From Phallusia fumigata (taxonomy: Eukaryota; Chordata; Ascidiacea; Phlebobranchia; Ascidiidae), in NCBI GenBank assembly GCA_008931825.1, contig QXVZ01031615.1, forward strand, positions 1 through 27,192: a DNA stretch of 27,192 bases. Direction: 5' to 3'. Both the position numbers and the translations under genes were made by a program. The notes below the pieces were generated by a model, which worked only from the letters and a program-made list of their open reading frames with translations, made no database searches and had not been told where the DNA came from. Below, one piece after another: positions 10,195 through 19,796 of the stretch (positions are counted from its first letter, which is position 1; each line of letters starts with the position of its first letter).

Positions 10195-10251
10195 CATCGT
10201 ATAATTGTTATCGCCATAAGTAACTTTTGAAATGACCAACGCTTTTTTAAA

Positions 10252-11963
10252 AAAAAAAACATTAAGGCATAAAAACGTGAAAGGACCATTAAAATCAAAA
10301 AATAAACAAAAATTTACGCAATGGTCGATTTCCGGTAGGCAAAGCTTTAGTTTTTGGGATTGTCCATTGTTTGGACCTCAAATTTTACCTCAAACAAATC
10401 ATGACGTCAGCGATTGCGCGTCACACTACGTGTAGTGTAGCCCGTCACGCTTGTTGCACAATCGGTCACGTGTATGAAGCAACAACTGATGAATCTGTAA
10501 CAGCGAGTCGGAATCTAAACACTAATTGTAACACTGTTCAACACATTAAAAAAAATTTATTCGCTCTCCTCTGTGACAACAACGGTAATTTATGCTCAAC
10601 AGCGTGTATAGGTAAAGTCACCAATCCATAGTTGGCGTTTGAGGCGGTATCTAGAGATGCAATAACAACATGCGGCTTCTTTGCGACTTGCTTTATTTTC
10701 TTGGAGACAATTTGGACGTGCAGATATGAATTAACCGGAGTTGCAATATACAAAGCCCCGCGAACAAACACAACAGACTGTATCGGGCACAGTGACAGTA
10801 GATTACTTACTTACATGATCCAGCTTACAATTCGTTTATGTGGAAATATGATTCGGACTAATACGAAAAACTCTACCCACAACGGTTTGCACTGTTACAT
10901 CGTACTGTGAACAGAAACTATCACTTAAACCCCACGGATATTTGATCACCGTCTAACGACATTTTATTTCTAATTTTGATCGCTAGTGGGAGCAAATGAT
11001 GCGTTAACCGACATTAATTGGTCGTAACTCAAAGACGGGAATTTATTAAGCAAAATCAGCAGGCGTATTTCGTGATGAAAATGTCGTATCGGACATTTTT
11101 ACCTCTGATTTTTGTTGGCAGAAGTGCTTAAATAAAAACATTTTATTGTGTTGTGAGCGCTTTTACCCTTATACGGCCGGAGCTTTCCTTTTAAACGAAA
11201 CACGCATTGATTGGTCTATTGCTTCTGCTGTAACAAATACGTAAACGTGCCTTAATACGACATCTCTTTTATTTGGGGAAATATGATTTTGTTTGTTTGT
11301 TACAGAAGCTGATCAGCCATGAGCTAGAAGTTCTGTCTCCCCGTTACAGAAAATCTTCCACCAAACTGTAAGTGAATCAGCTTTATGGTTCAAAAACAAA
11401 TTCCGATTTTTTTTTGTATATGACCGTTATTCATCCTAAAATTGCCTTTTACTCATTTGGCTGCTTGGTGCAAACAATACCCTTCGCTTGCATTCAGATC
11501 TAAATACCATAAAATAGCCGAGCGGTTCGTATGTGCCTAATCGATAGAAAGCCCGATTTATCCAAAAATGACCTAGTCTAGATCGTAAACATGTCAAAAA
11601 TGGTCCGGAAACAATCAAGAAACACCGCAGTTTGCCAATCCAATAACTTTTGTTGTGTAAAGGTGTGTAAACTAAAATTTGCCTACCACGAAGCAAAATA
11701 TCGGCTTTTGTTACATTCGCTCCCTAGGTGCACTTGAAAAGTAGTTTGATGGTAAAAATGTGTGAAAAAACATGTAGGCCTTTCTGATGCTATACTCAAT
11801 GATACTGAGGCTTGCCTAATGTCTAAAAATAACATTGTTCTTGTTTGGAAAATACAAGAAAAAACGTGTTACGACAAATGCCTGTGCTGCGTTTTCAAAA
11901 CAGCTTGCGCAATAAAGCAAAGTACACACAATCTTACCGAAAATACAGCAGGTGAAAAACACT
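10252..11963 (-). repeat. 3'-flank repeat, copy R2 (truncated by the N gap)
   Basis: It aligns with R1 over its whole length, with offset ~2949 at the left and 3016 at the right. The left ~1.1 kb is diverged and the last ~250 bases are identical to R1. The sequence enters the gap at the point that in R1 lies ~230 bases before the stub C stop codon. A further gene copy or fragment may therefore be hidden in the gap. Confidence 0.85.
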
Positions 11964-12668
11964 NNNNNNNNNNNNNNNNNNNNNNNNNNNNNNNNNNNNN
12001 NNNNNNNNNNNNNNNNNNNNNNNNNNNNNNNNNNNNNNNNNNNNNNNNNNNNNNNNNNNNNNNNNNNNNNNNNNNNNNNNNNNNNNNNNNNNNNNNNNNN
12101 NNNNNNNNNNNNNNNNNNNNNNNNNNNNNNNNNNNNNNNNNNNNNNNNNNNNNNNNNNNNNNNNNNNNNNNNNNNNNNNNNNNNNNNNNNNNNNNNNNNN
12201 NNNNNNNNNNNNNNNNNNNNNNNNNNNNNNNNNNNNNNNNNNNNNNNNNNNNNNNNNNNNNNNNNNNNNNNNNNNNNNNNNNNNNNNNNNNNNNNNNNNN
12301 NNNNNNNNNNNNNNNNNNNNNNNNNNNNNNNNNNNNNNNNNNNNNNNNNNNNNNNNNNNNNNNNNNNNNNNNNNNNNNNNNNNNNNNNNNNNNNNNNNNN
12401 NNNNNNNNNNNNNNNNNNNNNNNNNNNNNNNNNNNNNNNNNNNNNNNNNNNNNNNNNNNNNNNNNNNNNNNNNNNNNNNNNNNNNNNNNNNNNNNNNNNN
12501 NNNNNNNNNNNNNNNNNNNNNNNNNNNNNNNNNNNNNNNNNNNNNNNNNNNNNNNNNNNNNNNNNNNNNNNNNNNNNNNNNNNNNNNNNNNNNNNNNNNN
12601 NNNNNNNNNNNNNNNNNNNNNNNNNNNNNNNNNNNNNNNNNNNNNNNNNNNNNNNNNNNNNNNNNNNN
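11964..12668. other. Assembly gap (705 N)
   Basis: This run of unknown bases is bounded on both sides by copies of the same flank repeat (R2 left, R3 right). The open frames that appear to cross it are meaningless. Confidence 0.99.
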
Positions 12669-13607
12669 TTTTTTTTGTATATGACCGTTATTCATCCTTA
12701 AAATTGCCTTTTACTCATTTGGCTGCTTGGTGCAAACAATACCCTTCGCTTGTATTCAGATCTAAATACCATAAAATAGCCGAGCGGTTCATATGTGCCT
12801 AATCGATAGAAAGCCCGGTTTATCCAAAAATGACCTAGTCTAGATAGTAAACATGTCAAAAATGGTCCGGAAACAATCAAGAGAAACCGCAGTTTGCCAA
12901 TCCAATAACCTTTGTTGTGTAAAGGTGTGTAAACTAAAATTTGCCTACCACGAAGCAAAATATCGGCTTGTGTTACATTCGCTCCCTAGGTGCACTTGAA
13001 AAGTAGTTTGATGGCAAAAATGTGTGATAAAAACATGTAGGCCTTTCTGATGCTATACTCAATGATACTGAGGCTTGCCTAATGTCTAAAAATAACATTG
13101 TTCTTGTTTGGAAAATACAAGAAAAAACGTGTTACGACAAATGCCTAAGCGATAATTTTTGATGCAAACGACAAATAGCACTGAAGGACAAAGCAACAGA
13201 AATCAATCGAAATACCGACGTATACTAATGACATAGGCCAGTGATAACATGATACAATGGACACAAAATGTGCCTTTTTGTTGTATACATAACAATCCTT
13301 TGTTGTGCTGCGTTTTCAAAACAGCTTGCGCAATAAAGCAAAGTAGACACAATCTAACCGAAAATACAGCAGTTGAAAAACACTTGATAACGTACAGGTT
13401 GCCTACTGGGTTATGGAGATGCGTTGCACTTACTGTTTTACACTGTTTTTAGCACAGAGGAAACACAATGGCTGGCTAAAATACAAAGAATATGTTCCAC
13501 TGTACAGAATCTACAACAAAAGGCTTGTAAACGCCGTAACCCATTCGAAACTATAACCAAAATTAAGCGAGGGAATCCTGATATAGCATCTTGCATAATG
13601 ATATAAA
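12669..13607 (-). repeat. 3'-flank repeat, copy R3 (downstream of gene copy B)
   Basis: It matches R1 from ~8392 and R2 from ~11405, and runs directly into the 3' end of intact gene B. Compared with R1/R2 it carries a ~159-bp insertion (13147-13305). Near the gene end it has lost the stretch that holds the AATAAA hexamer in copies A and C: the sequence there reads AAAATTAAGCG on the plus strand instead. Confidence 0.85.
13147..13305. repeat. 159-bp insertion in R3
   Basis: In R1 and R2 the sequence runs ACAAATGCCT directly into GTGCTGCG. In R3 159 extra bases lie between these two words. The insert contains AAGGACAAAGCAAC and TCGAAATACCGAC, recalling repeat family X (4222-4560). No clean target-site duplication or inverted ends are visible. 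Confidence 0.7.
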
Positions 13608-16331
13608 TTACATTTGAATATCGGGCAGATGAAATATAGATGGAGTACATGAGTAGGGAAGCGTTGGTTTCATGTTTAACTCTTGTTCACAGGATTTAAA
13701 CATTAAGACGATTGCCGTAAATACTTTCTCCACCGAACAATTTTTACAAACAAACTGACACAGCTTAATTCCATGCTTTGCTGCAGCAAGACACTCTTTG
13801 AAGCGTCGTAACTTGTACAGAGTTTTAACTAGCATCCCTGCAACTGTTAGACACTGAAGTTTTGGTCGACACAAATGAATTGATGATCGAAATGCTTTTT
13901 TGGCGTACACAAGTGCTTCTTGGTGTCGACCTTGTTTGTAAAGTTTTGAAGCAACATGAGAATCAACAAAACTGCAGAATTCAGAGTATTCCATCCAAGG
14001 TGATTCTTTCTCATTCTCTGAAGGGAGTGATTTTATCTTTTCATGCCAAATGTCTTTCAAACTTACTGCTTCCGATGCCCGGCCCAATTTTGTCAAGCAT
14101 TCCACTTTCAAAGTAACATATTCTTTAATATGAAACTTGGTAAGATCTTCATGGAGAAATATACACTTCCATGACTTGTCAAGGCAAACCAGAGCTTTTT
14201 CATATCTCTTTAGGCCACACAGGGCACGACCCTTACAGAAAAGTGCATAATTTAAATAAATATCAGTTTCTTCGTGCACATGTTTTCTTTGTCTTTCCGA
14301 TATTTGTTCTTCATCTACCTTAAGAGCTTCCTCGTAACAACCCAAATAAGTGAGGCATCGGCTGTACTGGTTTAACAATACAAAATATTCTTCATGGGAT
14401 ATTTTCTCTTGGAAATCATCTTTCACTTCGTTGTACGCAAGCTCCAAGTATTGTCTTGCTTTTTTGAAGTCTCTCAATTGTAATTTGCATTTTCCAATTT
14501 CTATGTTAAGCTTCAGATTGGTTACAGATTTTACGGCACTTTTGGAAATGCAATGTTTCAACTTTTCCAAACAATCCAATGCTTCCTCGTACTTTCCCAA
14601 TGCAAACAAGCTTTTGGCAGATTCTTGCAAATGGTAGCTTGCCCAATCCAGTAAACCCAGCTGAAGTAGTCGTGCTACTTCTTGTTTACTGACTTGGATG
14701 CATTCCTCATATTTTCCACAGTTGTGCAAAACACGCACCAACAAGAGTTGTAGTTTTAATTGGTCGAGCGCATTCTTACACTCGTCCAAGTCTTTACACT
14801 CATATATTAGTTTTAATGCAAATTTGTGCAGCTTCAAACCAACGGACAAAGCCACTGCTTGTACAGGCGATTCCACAAAATTAATACGTTCAATTTGTCT
14901 TCTATTAAAACATTCAACAACATATCTTTGAAGCAATGTGGCAATGTTTAACCCATCTATAACCGCTCTGCTTCCGATGTTTATCAAAAGAGGTACATGC
15001 CCATTTAAATTGTCCGGCTGTAAAACGTCTGAAGCCTTGACGTTCCACTTTAAACGCATTTCGCATCCAATTGCCAATGAGAATTGAAGTTTGCCACATA
15101 AACTCTTGTCGATAATACCACGATCCCACAGTTCATCAAGAATATCAAAACAGTTCCATTTCGTACATTTGTGCACATGACCCAGATATAAAATGCAAAG
15201 AGAACTTATTACTGCAACATCTTTGATGTCTGTTTCTAAATGTGGAGGCTTGGTTATCCAATTTAGAAGTTCATAATCTTTTTGAAAATTCTGCTGTATT
15301 CGTTCGTTGAAGATAGGAATCTTCTCTAGTTTGTTCTCTACTTGTTTTTCAAAATCTTGAAATACATTGGGATCGCCATACACAAAACTTGGTTTGGTCA
15401 ACACATCTGCCAAATGATATCCGTTCTTTAAATCTTCTTCAGTGTCTAAGTGTTTTACCATTTCACTGACTGGTTTGATTAGCTCAGTCTGATTTCCCAA
15501 TGGATTCTTGCTAGTTTGAGGAGAAAATCCATCAGGACAAATTCCACATGGCGTGTATGCATCACGAAACCAATTTTCTTCCTTATTCAATGGATTATTA
15601 AGACATGGAATAGCCAAGAATCGGAGTAAAGTTTCACCCAGACGAACTAGTATCATTTGGAAAACAGTCGCAAACCATCGGGAGCGTTCCAAAATGTTTT
15701 GGTAGTTCGTGTTTTTCTGAATTCCTTCTTCCAAGACAATAATGCTCTTGAAGTCCGAATATGGTGTTACCTCCCGCTTAGCTAATGAGCCAATTCCAAC
15801 CAAAGCAAACTTACAAGGTAGTTCACCCATTATGTGAGCTGTATGTTCGGCAATGAGTCTCATTACGTCTTTGTATGCTTCAGCAACATAATCCTGTATT
15901 TCTCTAACTTGTTCAACTCTCTGCCTTCTAATTGCATCAAGTTCATCTCCCTTTACATCATCTGACATGGGTTTTAATTCCAAAAGTTTGGCTTCTGTTT
16001 TTTTACGTAATTCTTTAATTTCTTCTTTGGTTTCCTCGACATATTTCTTTACCAGATCTATATCTGGATTTGCAGCATCTGCCAACTTCATAATATGCAT
16101 GCATACGTCATCGAGATCATTTTTGACGTCATCTACATTGTCAGGCTCCCGCCTCACAGCTGATGTCATCAAAGCAACACTCTGAATGAGACTAATCTTA
16201 TCTGGGCTCTTTTCTTTGTACACAAGTCCCAACTGATGCAAAGTTTTTGCTGATTGTTTTTTGTCAATTTCCACTCCATTTGAATAACACTGTCCCTTTA
16301 ACTGTCTTGCTAAATCACTTTCACTTTGCAT
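13608..16331 (-). CDS. Nucleotidyltransferase-fold (GlnD/DUF294-like) and TPR protein, copy B, intact
   Basis: One uninterrupted 907-codon frame runs from ATG (16329-16331) to a stop at 13608. Residues ~1-170 are charged and helical. Residues 173-201 (CKFALVGIGSLAKREVTPYS and following) resemble the nucleotidyltransferase core of GlnD/DUF294 proteins, with G181-S182 and D193. The second carboxylate expected in the D-x-D/E motif is lysine (SDFK), so catalysis is doubtful. Residues 240-320 hold a conserved linker: NWFRDAYTPCGICPDG, ASP-rich turns and HLADVL. Residues ~525-860 contain about seven degenerate TPR motifs, seen as repeated G-x-Y-E-E-A/C-x-x-C-L-x-K patterns at ~539, 579, 663, 708, 748, 800 and 841. 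No signal peptide or membrane segment is seen, so the protein is probably cytosolic. The role is unknown: I infer a scaffold or regulator with an inactive or altered nucleotidyltransferase domain. The absence of introns in 2.7 kb is notable for an animal gene. Confidence 0.85.
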   Translation of the reverse strand: MQSESDLARQLKGQCYSNGVEIDKKQSAKTLHQLGLVYKEKSPDKISLIQSVALMTSAVRREPDNVDDVKNDLDDVCMHIMKLADAANPDIDLVKKYVEETKEEIKELRKKTEAKLLELKPMSDDVKGDELDAIRRQRVEQVREIQDYVAEAYKDVMRLIAEHTAHIMGELPCKFALVGIGSLAKREVTPYSDFKSIIVLEEGIQKNTNYQNILERSRWFATVFQMILVRLGETLLRFLAIPCLNNPLNKEENWFRDAYTPCGICPDGFSPQTSKNPLGNQTELIKPVSEMVKHLDTEEDLKNGYHLADVLTKPSFVYGDPNVFQDFEKQVENKLEKIPIFNERIQQNFQKDYELLNWITKPPHLETDIKDVAVISSLCILYLGHVHKCTKWNCFDILDELWDRGIIDKSLCGKLQFSLAIGCEMRLKWNVKASDVLQPDNLNGHVPLLINIGSRAVIDGLNIATLLQRYVVECFNRRQIERINFVESPVQAVALSVGLKLHKFALKLIYECKDLDECKNALDQLKLQLLLVRVLHNCGKYEECIQVSKQEVARLLQLGLLDWASYHLQESAKSLFALGKYEEALDCLEKLKHCISKSAVKSVTNLKLNIEIGKCKLQLRDFKKARQYLELAYNEVKDDFQEKISHEEYFVLLNQYSRCLTYLGCYEEALKVDEEQISERQRKHVHEETDIYLNYALFCKGRALCGLKRYEKALVCLDKSWKCIFLHEDLTKFHIKEYVTLKVECLTKLGRASEAVSLKDIWHEKIKSLPSENEKESPWMEYSEFCSFVDSHVASKLYKQGRHQEALVYAKKAFRSSIHLCRPKLQCLTVAGMLVKTLYKLRRFKECLAAAKHGIKLCQFVCKNCSVEKVFTAIVLMFKSCEQELNMKPTLPYSCTPSIFHLPDIQM

Positions 16332-16575
16332 GATAGCTGTTTTAGTTTTCGACGTTAATGCTGGTGGAAGCTTAAGTATACAAACACTTTTTTAGCACCA
16401 CAGCCAACCCTATCTTAACACTTTGTGATGGCGACAAAAGCAAACTCCAACCATTTCATACAATGTATTATTTGTTCGCTTTTCGTCGACCCCTTTCTCC
16501 TCAACTTTGAAAAACAAAACCACTTGGGAAATTCGACAAACAAAAGTGGTCCTGAACTGATACGATAAGATTTCC
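16332..16575 (-). promoter_or_regulatory. Duplicated 5' flank of gene copy B
   Basis: It aligns with 3003-3230 upstream of copy A, through words such as ACCACAGCCAAC and ACAATGTATTATTTG-like stretches. It is a likely 5'UTR and proximal promoter. A 5'UTR intron or spliced-leader acceptor cannot be excluded, but no specific signal is convincing. Confidence 0.5.
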
Positions 16576-16744
16576 CCTTTAACTGAAACGTTTATTAGCC
16601 TTAGTTTGTGATAGCAAACTATTTGCTTGATTTATTTATGCAATCATTTAAGTAAACGACCAAGAGATTTTAGGTTTTACGGTCAAGTATTTAAGAAAAG
16701 CAATCACTCTCTAATTTCGTGGTTTCAACAATTTACATTTTTAC

Positions 16745-17600
16745 CTGGAAATATTATTTTATTTTTTTCATGGTCCGTCAGGTTATAAATACAAATGTGT
16801 TAAAATTGTAACGATGCAATATAACGTGGTTTCTATTGGTTGTTGAAAATGTTAACTTGATTGGCCCAGTGTCTACCATTAAAGCCCCAACTACTTGTTT
16901 GATTGTTTGGCCATAAACACCACAAGCGATGCAGCGCTCAGCAAGCGTTTGTTTGCCACTTCCTAAAATTAGGCTATGATCGTAGGAAAGGCATTATCAC
17001 GTTGGTTATATCATACTGTATTGTGTTTACAGCACTGTCGCACAGCAAGTTTTGTAATCATTTTTACACTTACTAAATGAAATGTCAACACAAAATTTGC
17101 CAAAGCAACACAATGTACCAAGAACACAGACTAATGGTTGAATTCGTGATAACAAATCATTTATTGATGATTTTTTTATTTACGAAACAGAATGGATATC
17201 ACGTAGAACATACTGGATTATGGGTTAAGCAGTGTGTTAAAATTGTACCTCTTTGCACAACTATTTAGGCTACTAGGAAGAGTTTGGAAGTAACGTTGCC
17301 AAGTTTCTGAGCCTTACACGTGGGAAACACGATTACCACTTGTAACCTTACTAGAAAGCCAGCACAAAATACAAACAGTCAAAATACCAGTGTTTACCAT
17401 CAACAGAAGCCGTTTGAAATATAATACAACATCCGACTTTCCATGTTGACTGTCAACAAATCATTTGTTCCCATGTTTCTGCGCCTTTTAACGTGTTTGA
17501 TACAAAAACTACGGCGGTCCAACGAAGGATAAAACACGATTGGCCGCTCCGAAACAAAACAGATGCTGTTTACTTTTTCTGTCTAACCCTGGTCCCACAG
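16745..17600. repeat. Duplicated upstream block of gene B (matches 4600-5720)
   Basis: It is collinear with the block upstream of copy A, including a repeat family X copy at 17276-17580 (AGTAACGTTGCCAAG, GTTTACCATCAACA, TTTGAAATATAATAC). In contrast to copy A, no MITE interrupts it. The distance to the gene is ~1.1 kb shorter than in copy A, which has additional sequence at 3231-4560. Confidence 0.7.
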
Positions 17601-17634
17601 TTTTGGTAAGTAAAGGTCGTTTGAATTTCTACAA

Positions 17635-17775
17635 ATTTTTACACATAATAGTTGGATATCTGAAGTGGTACACTATAACTTTTGCCCCCAGTTGACCCAT
17701 TGGCTTACCCACACGTTCCAAAAACGTAAAAATAGCAATATTAAAAAAGTAAGTCACCTAGAAGTTTATTATTTT
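17635..17775. repeat. Dispersed repeat Y, copy 1
   Basis: This stretch shares GGATATCTGAAGTGGTACACT-type wording, AGTTGACCCATTGG, CCAAAAACGTAAA-like and AAGTCACCTAGAA-like blocks with 18900-19045. The order is the same and divergence is roughly a quarter of sites by eye. Its nature is unknown and it has no coding capacity. Confidence 0.65.
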
Positions 17776-17854
17776 TATAGTCAGTACAATGCAAAGTATT
17801 TGACAATATTTTGTGACTTTTGATTGGATTTACCCACTTTTTGACCCAAAATAT

Positions 17855-18120
17855 TATTTTTTTTACGTGCCCTTTATTTTAGACATACTAGTTCAAATGT
17901 ATTGAAATTTAAAATGTAGATATTTAGGGTGCTTCTTATTAGTATTTCTTTTAACTGCCTTAATTTTAGCCAGATCGGCTGGGTAGTTACTATTGCAGCC
18001 CCAAATACGTGTTCGAACGCTGACTGTTCTGTCGCAAACTCAAAACGACGCGTCGCGAAGGGAGTGATTGGCGAGTTTACGACACAAGCAGCGCAACGCT
18101 CAGCGGTTGGTATCAGGCTG
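17855..18120. repeat. Diverged third copy of the upstream repeat (like 4600-4800 and 16745-16980)
   Basis: Shared features include ATATTATTTTTTTTACGTGCCC-like T-rich starts, a TATTG.AGCCCCAA.TAC.TGTT block, and ending words AGC.CAACGCTCAGC. Similarity is patchy, which suggests an older repeat that was already dispersed before the gene duplication. Confidence 0.45.
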
Positions 18121-18899
18121 CAACTTCACGCATAAACGGGCATTTATTCGGTGTGGCAAGGCGGGCGTTTCGCTGAACTTAGATATATCGCGATATAGTA
18201 TGTCACGGGATTTTCTTACAATCGTTTTTGATATTAGCGCTGTTCCTCACGTTTGGTCAGTTTAGATTATTACTTCATAGTTGTATTTATCGTAAACGCA
18301 ACACCTCGCAATGAGGTTATAATCATGCTTTTGGCATACAGCTTTTAATTAGCATAGTGTTAGTAGTGATATGGTCTGGATTGTAAAGGGCAATCGTTAC
18401 TTTTTGTTTAAATCCCATCCGAATCTTAAACCGACCACTACCTAATAACAGCACTACCAATAATTAGCATTCTCTTAAGTGTGGGACCCATATGTTTATG
18501 CTTGCAGAAACGTTAATGTTGCCGATTAAAAATGAAAATGCCAATTAAATTAGGGTCATAATGTAACGCGGGGATTGAATATACATCCAATATAATAAAT
18601 ATAAATGCTATATATGTGGAAAACATCGTTTGAGGGGTCGTTAGTGTAGGTGCAATCTTAACATGGTGAACGCCACTTCTCTTGTTAAAAAACTGTATTT
18701 CGGATTATGTTTTGAAAGTAGCACAGCGGTTCAGCTGATTGTTTTCCGACAATCAACGCCGACACTACATTTACGGTGATAAACTATTCATTGATATTTT
18801 GTGCTTTTAAAACGCTCGCGGCTTTGCTTTCCACTTCTGGTCAATTTTGTCCGGCTAAAATCAGCAATAAAAGGCCTCATAGCATGTTGTCGCTCGTTG
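18121..18899. other. Intergenic, no gene seen
   Basis: AT-rich, apparently unique sequence. A 12-bp palindrome ATATCGCGATAT lies near 18184-18195. No open frame with coding character and no repeat shared with the rest of the window was found. Confidence 0.5.
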
Positions 18900-19045
18900 A
18901 CACAAATTTACCCACATGGTCGATGGGTATCTGAAGTTGTGCACTGTAACTTTTGACAGTTGACCCATTGGTTGTCCCACAGGCACCTAAAACATAAACA
19001 TTTAAAAACAGCGATATTTAATAAGCTAAGTCCTCCAAAAATTTC
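18900..19045. repeat. Dispersed repeat Y, copy 2
   Basis: Partner of 17635-17775, in the same orientation and with the same block order (TATCTGAAGT, TTTGACAGTTGACCCATTGG, CACAGGCACC, AAGTCCTCC). Confidence 0.65.
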
Positions 19046-19162
19046 CCATTTTGATACTACTGCACTAGCACTGACAATTTGCAACCAAACTTATCTGCAG
19101 TTTTTGTTTTTTATTAACAACCCTATTTCTCACGTTACAACAGTTTTCCATCTAGCTTAGCC

Positions 19163-19414
19163 CAGTGTTTCTCAATTTTTCTAAACTTTATCAGGTCTCT
19201 GACATTTTTTGCCAGTGCATGACCATTCATTTAAAAATGTCTATGACTCCATAAAAATGTAAAATATCATAATATTTAGCAGTAAGATAACAATCATTTT
19301 ATCAGTGCTGAAAGGTAGTGTTGTGTGACAAATTTTGGTGTAGAGTTGGATTATATTGTTGTATATCTCGAGGTGGTGGAATGTGAGTACGCAGACTTGG
19401 GGTTGAGAAACGGT
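19163..19414. mobile_element. Degraded hAT-type MITE
   Basis: The left end CAGTGTTTCTCAA pairs with GGTTGAGAAAC near 19401-19411. CAGTGTTTCTCAA ends are characteristic of non-autonomous hAT elements. The right terminus is eroded and no 8-bp target duplication could be matched, so the exact end is uncertain. Confidence 0.55.
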
Positions 19415-19456
19415 AATGTGTAAGTTTTCTTTCGCTTGAGTATTGAGTACCGAATT

Positions 19457-19776
19457 CACTTGGTTCCCAACCTTTTCTGACTGGCAACCCCCCATAATGA
19501 TTTAAAATATCTTGCGACCCGACCAACCATTTTTTTTAAACAACAAGATCAATCAGTATATCATTTATTTTCATTCACTTTTGCTCCATTAAATGACTGG
19601 CTATGCAACATCATGGCCTTATCCTAAGGATGGGCAGATAACTGCTTATTGTACCGGACAAGATAGGTGATGAGACCAAACCAGTTGTAACCTGTGTGTG
19701 ATAAAAAGTTGTAAAATATCACATATTTGTCGCGACCCCCAGAAAACCTTCCTGCGACCCCTTTTGGGAACCACTG
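19457..19776. mobile_element. Degraded hAT-type MITE with GGTTCCCAA ends
   Basis: The left part reads TTGGTTCCCAACCTTTTCTG and the right end, reversed, CAGTGGTTCCCAAAAGGGGT. Both continue into ACC(C)CC/GCGACCC-type sequence, giving inverted repeats of ~40-60 bases. This is a classic hAT MITE layout. No target duplication was found at either edge, consistent with age. Confidence 0.75.
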
Positions 19777-19796
19777 ATTTAAACATTAGCTGGTTG

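Larger units (their letters stand above)
9343..10251. other. Unique island between stub C and flank repeat R2
   Basis: This ~900-bp segment is not part of the duplicated units. It contains an AGATGGCGC-type motif in reverse (9386-9394), AAGATGGCG (9553-9561), the CRE palindrome ATGACGTCAT (9841-9850), and several further ACGTCA half sites at 9985-10200. A short open frame from 9569 to about 9658 ends at CAG|GTG and could be an exon, but support is weak. Part of the island (9998-10194) is doubled by an assembly join. Confidence 0.5.

Noticed and set aside
11762-12802. Long open frames across 11934-12802
   Set aside because: They consist of the N gap read as open sequence.
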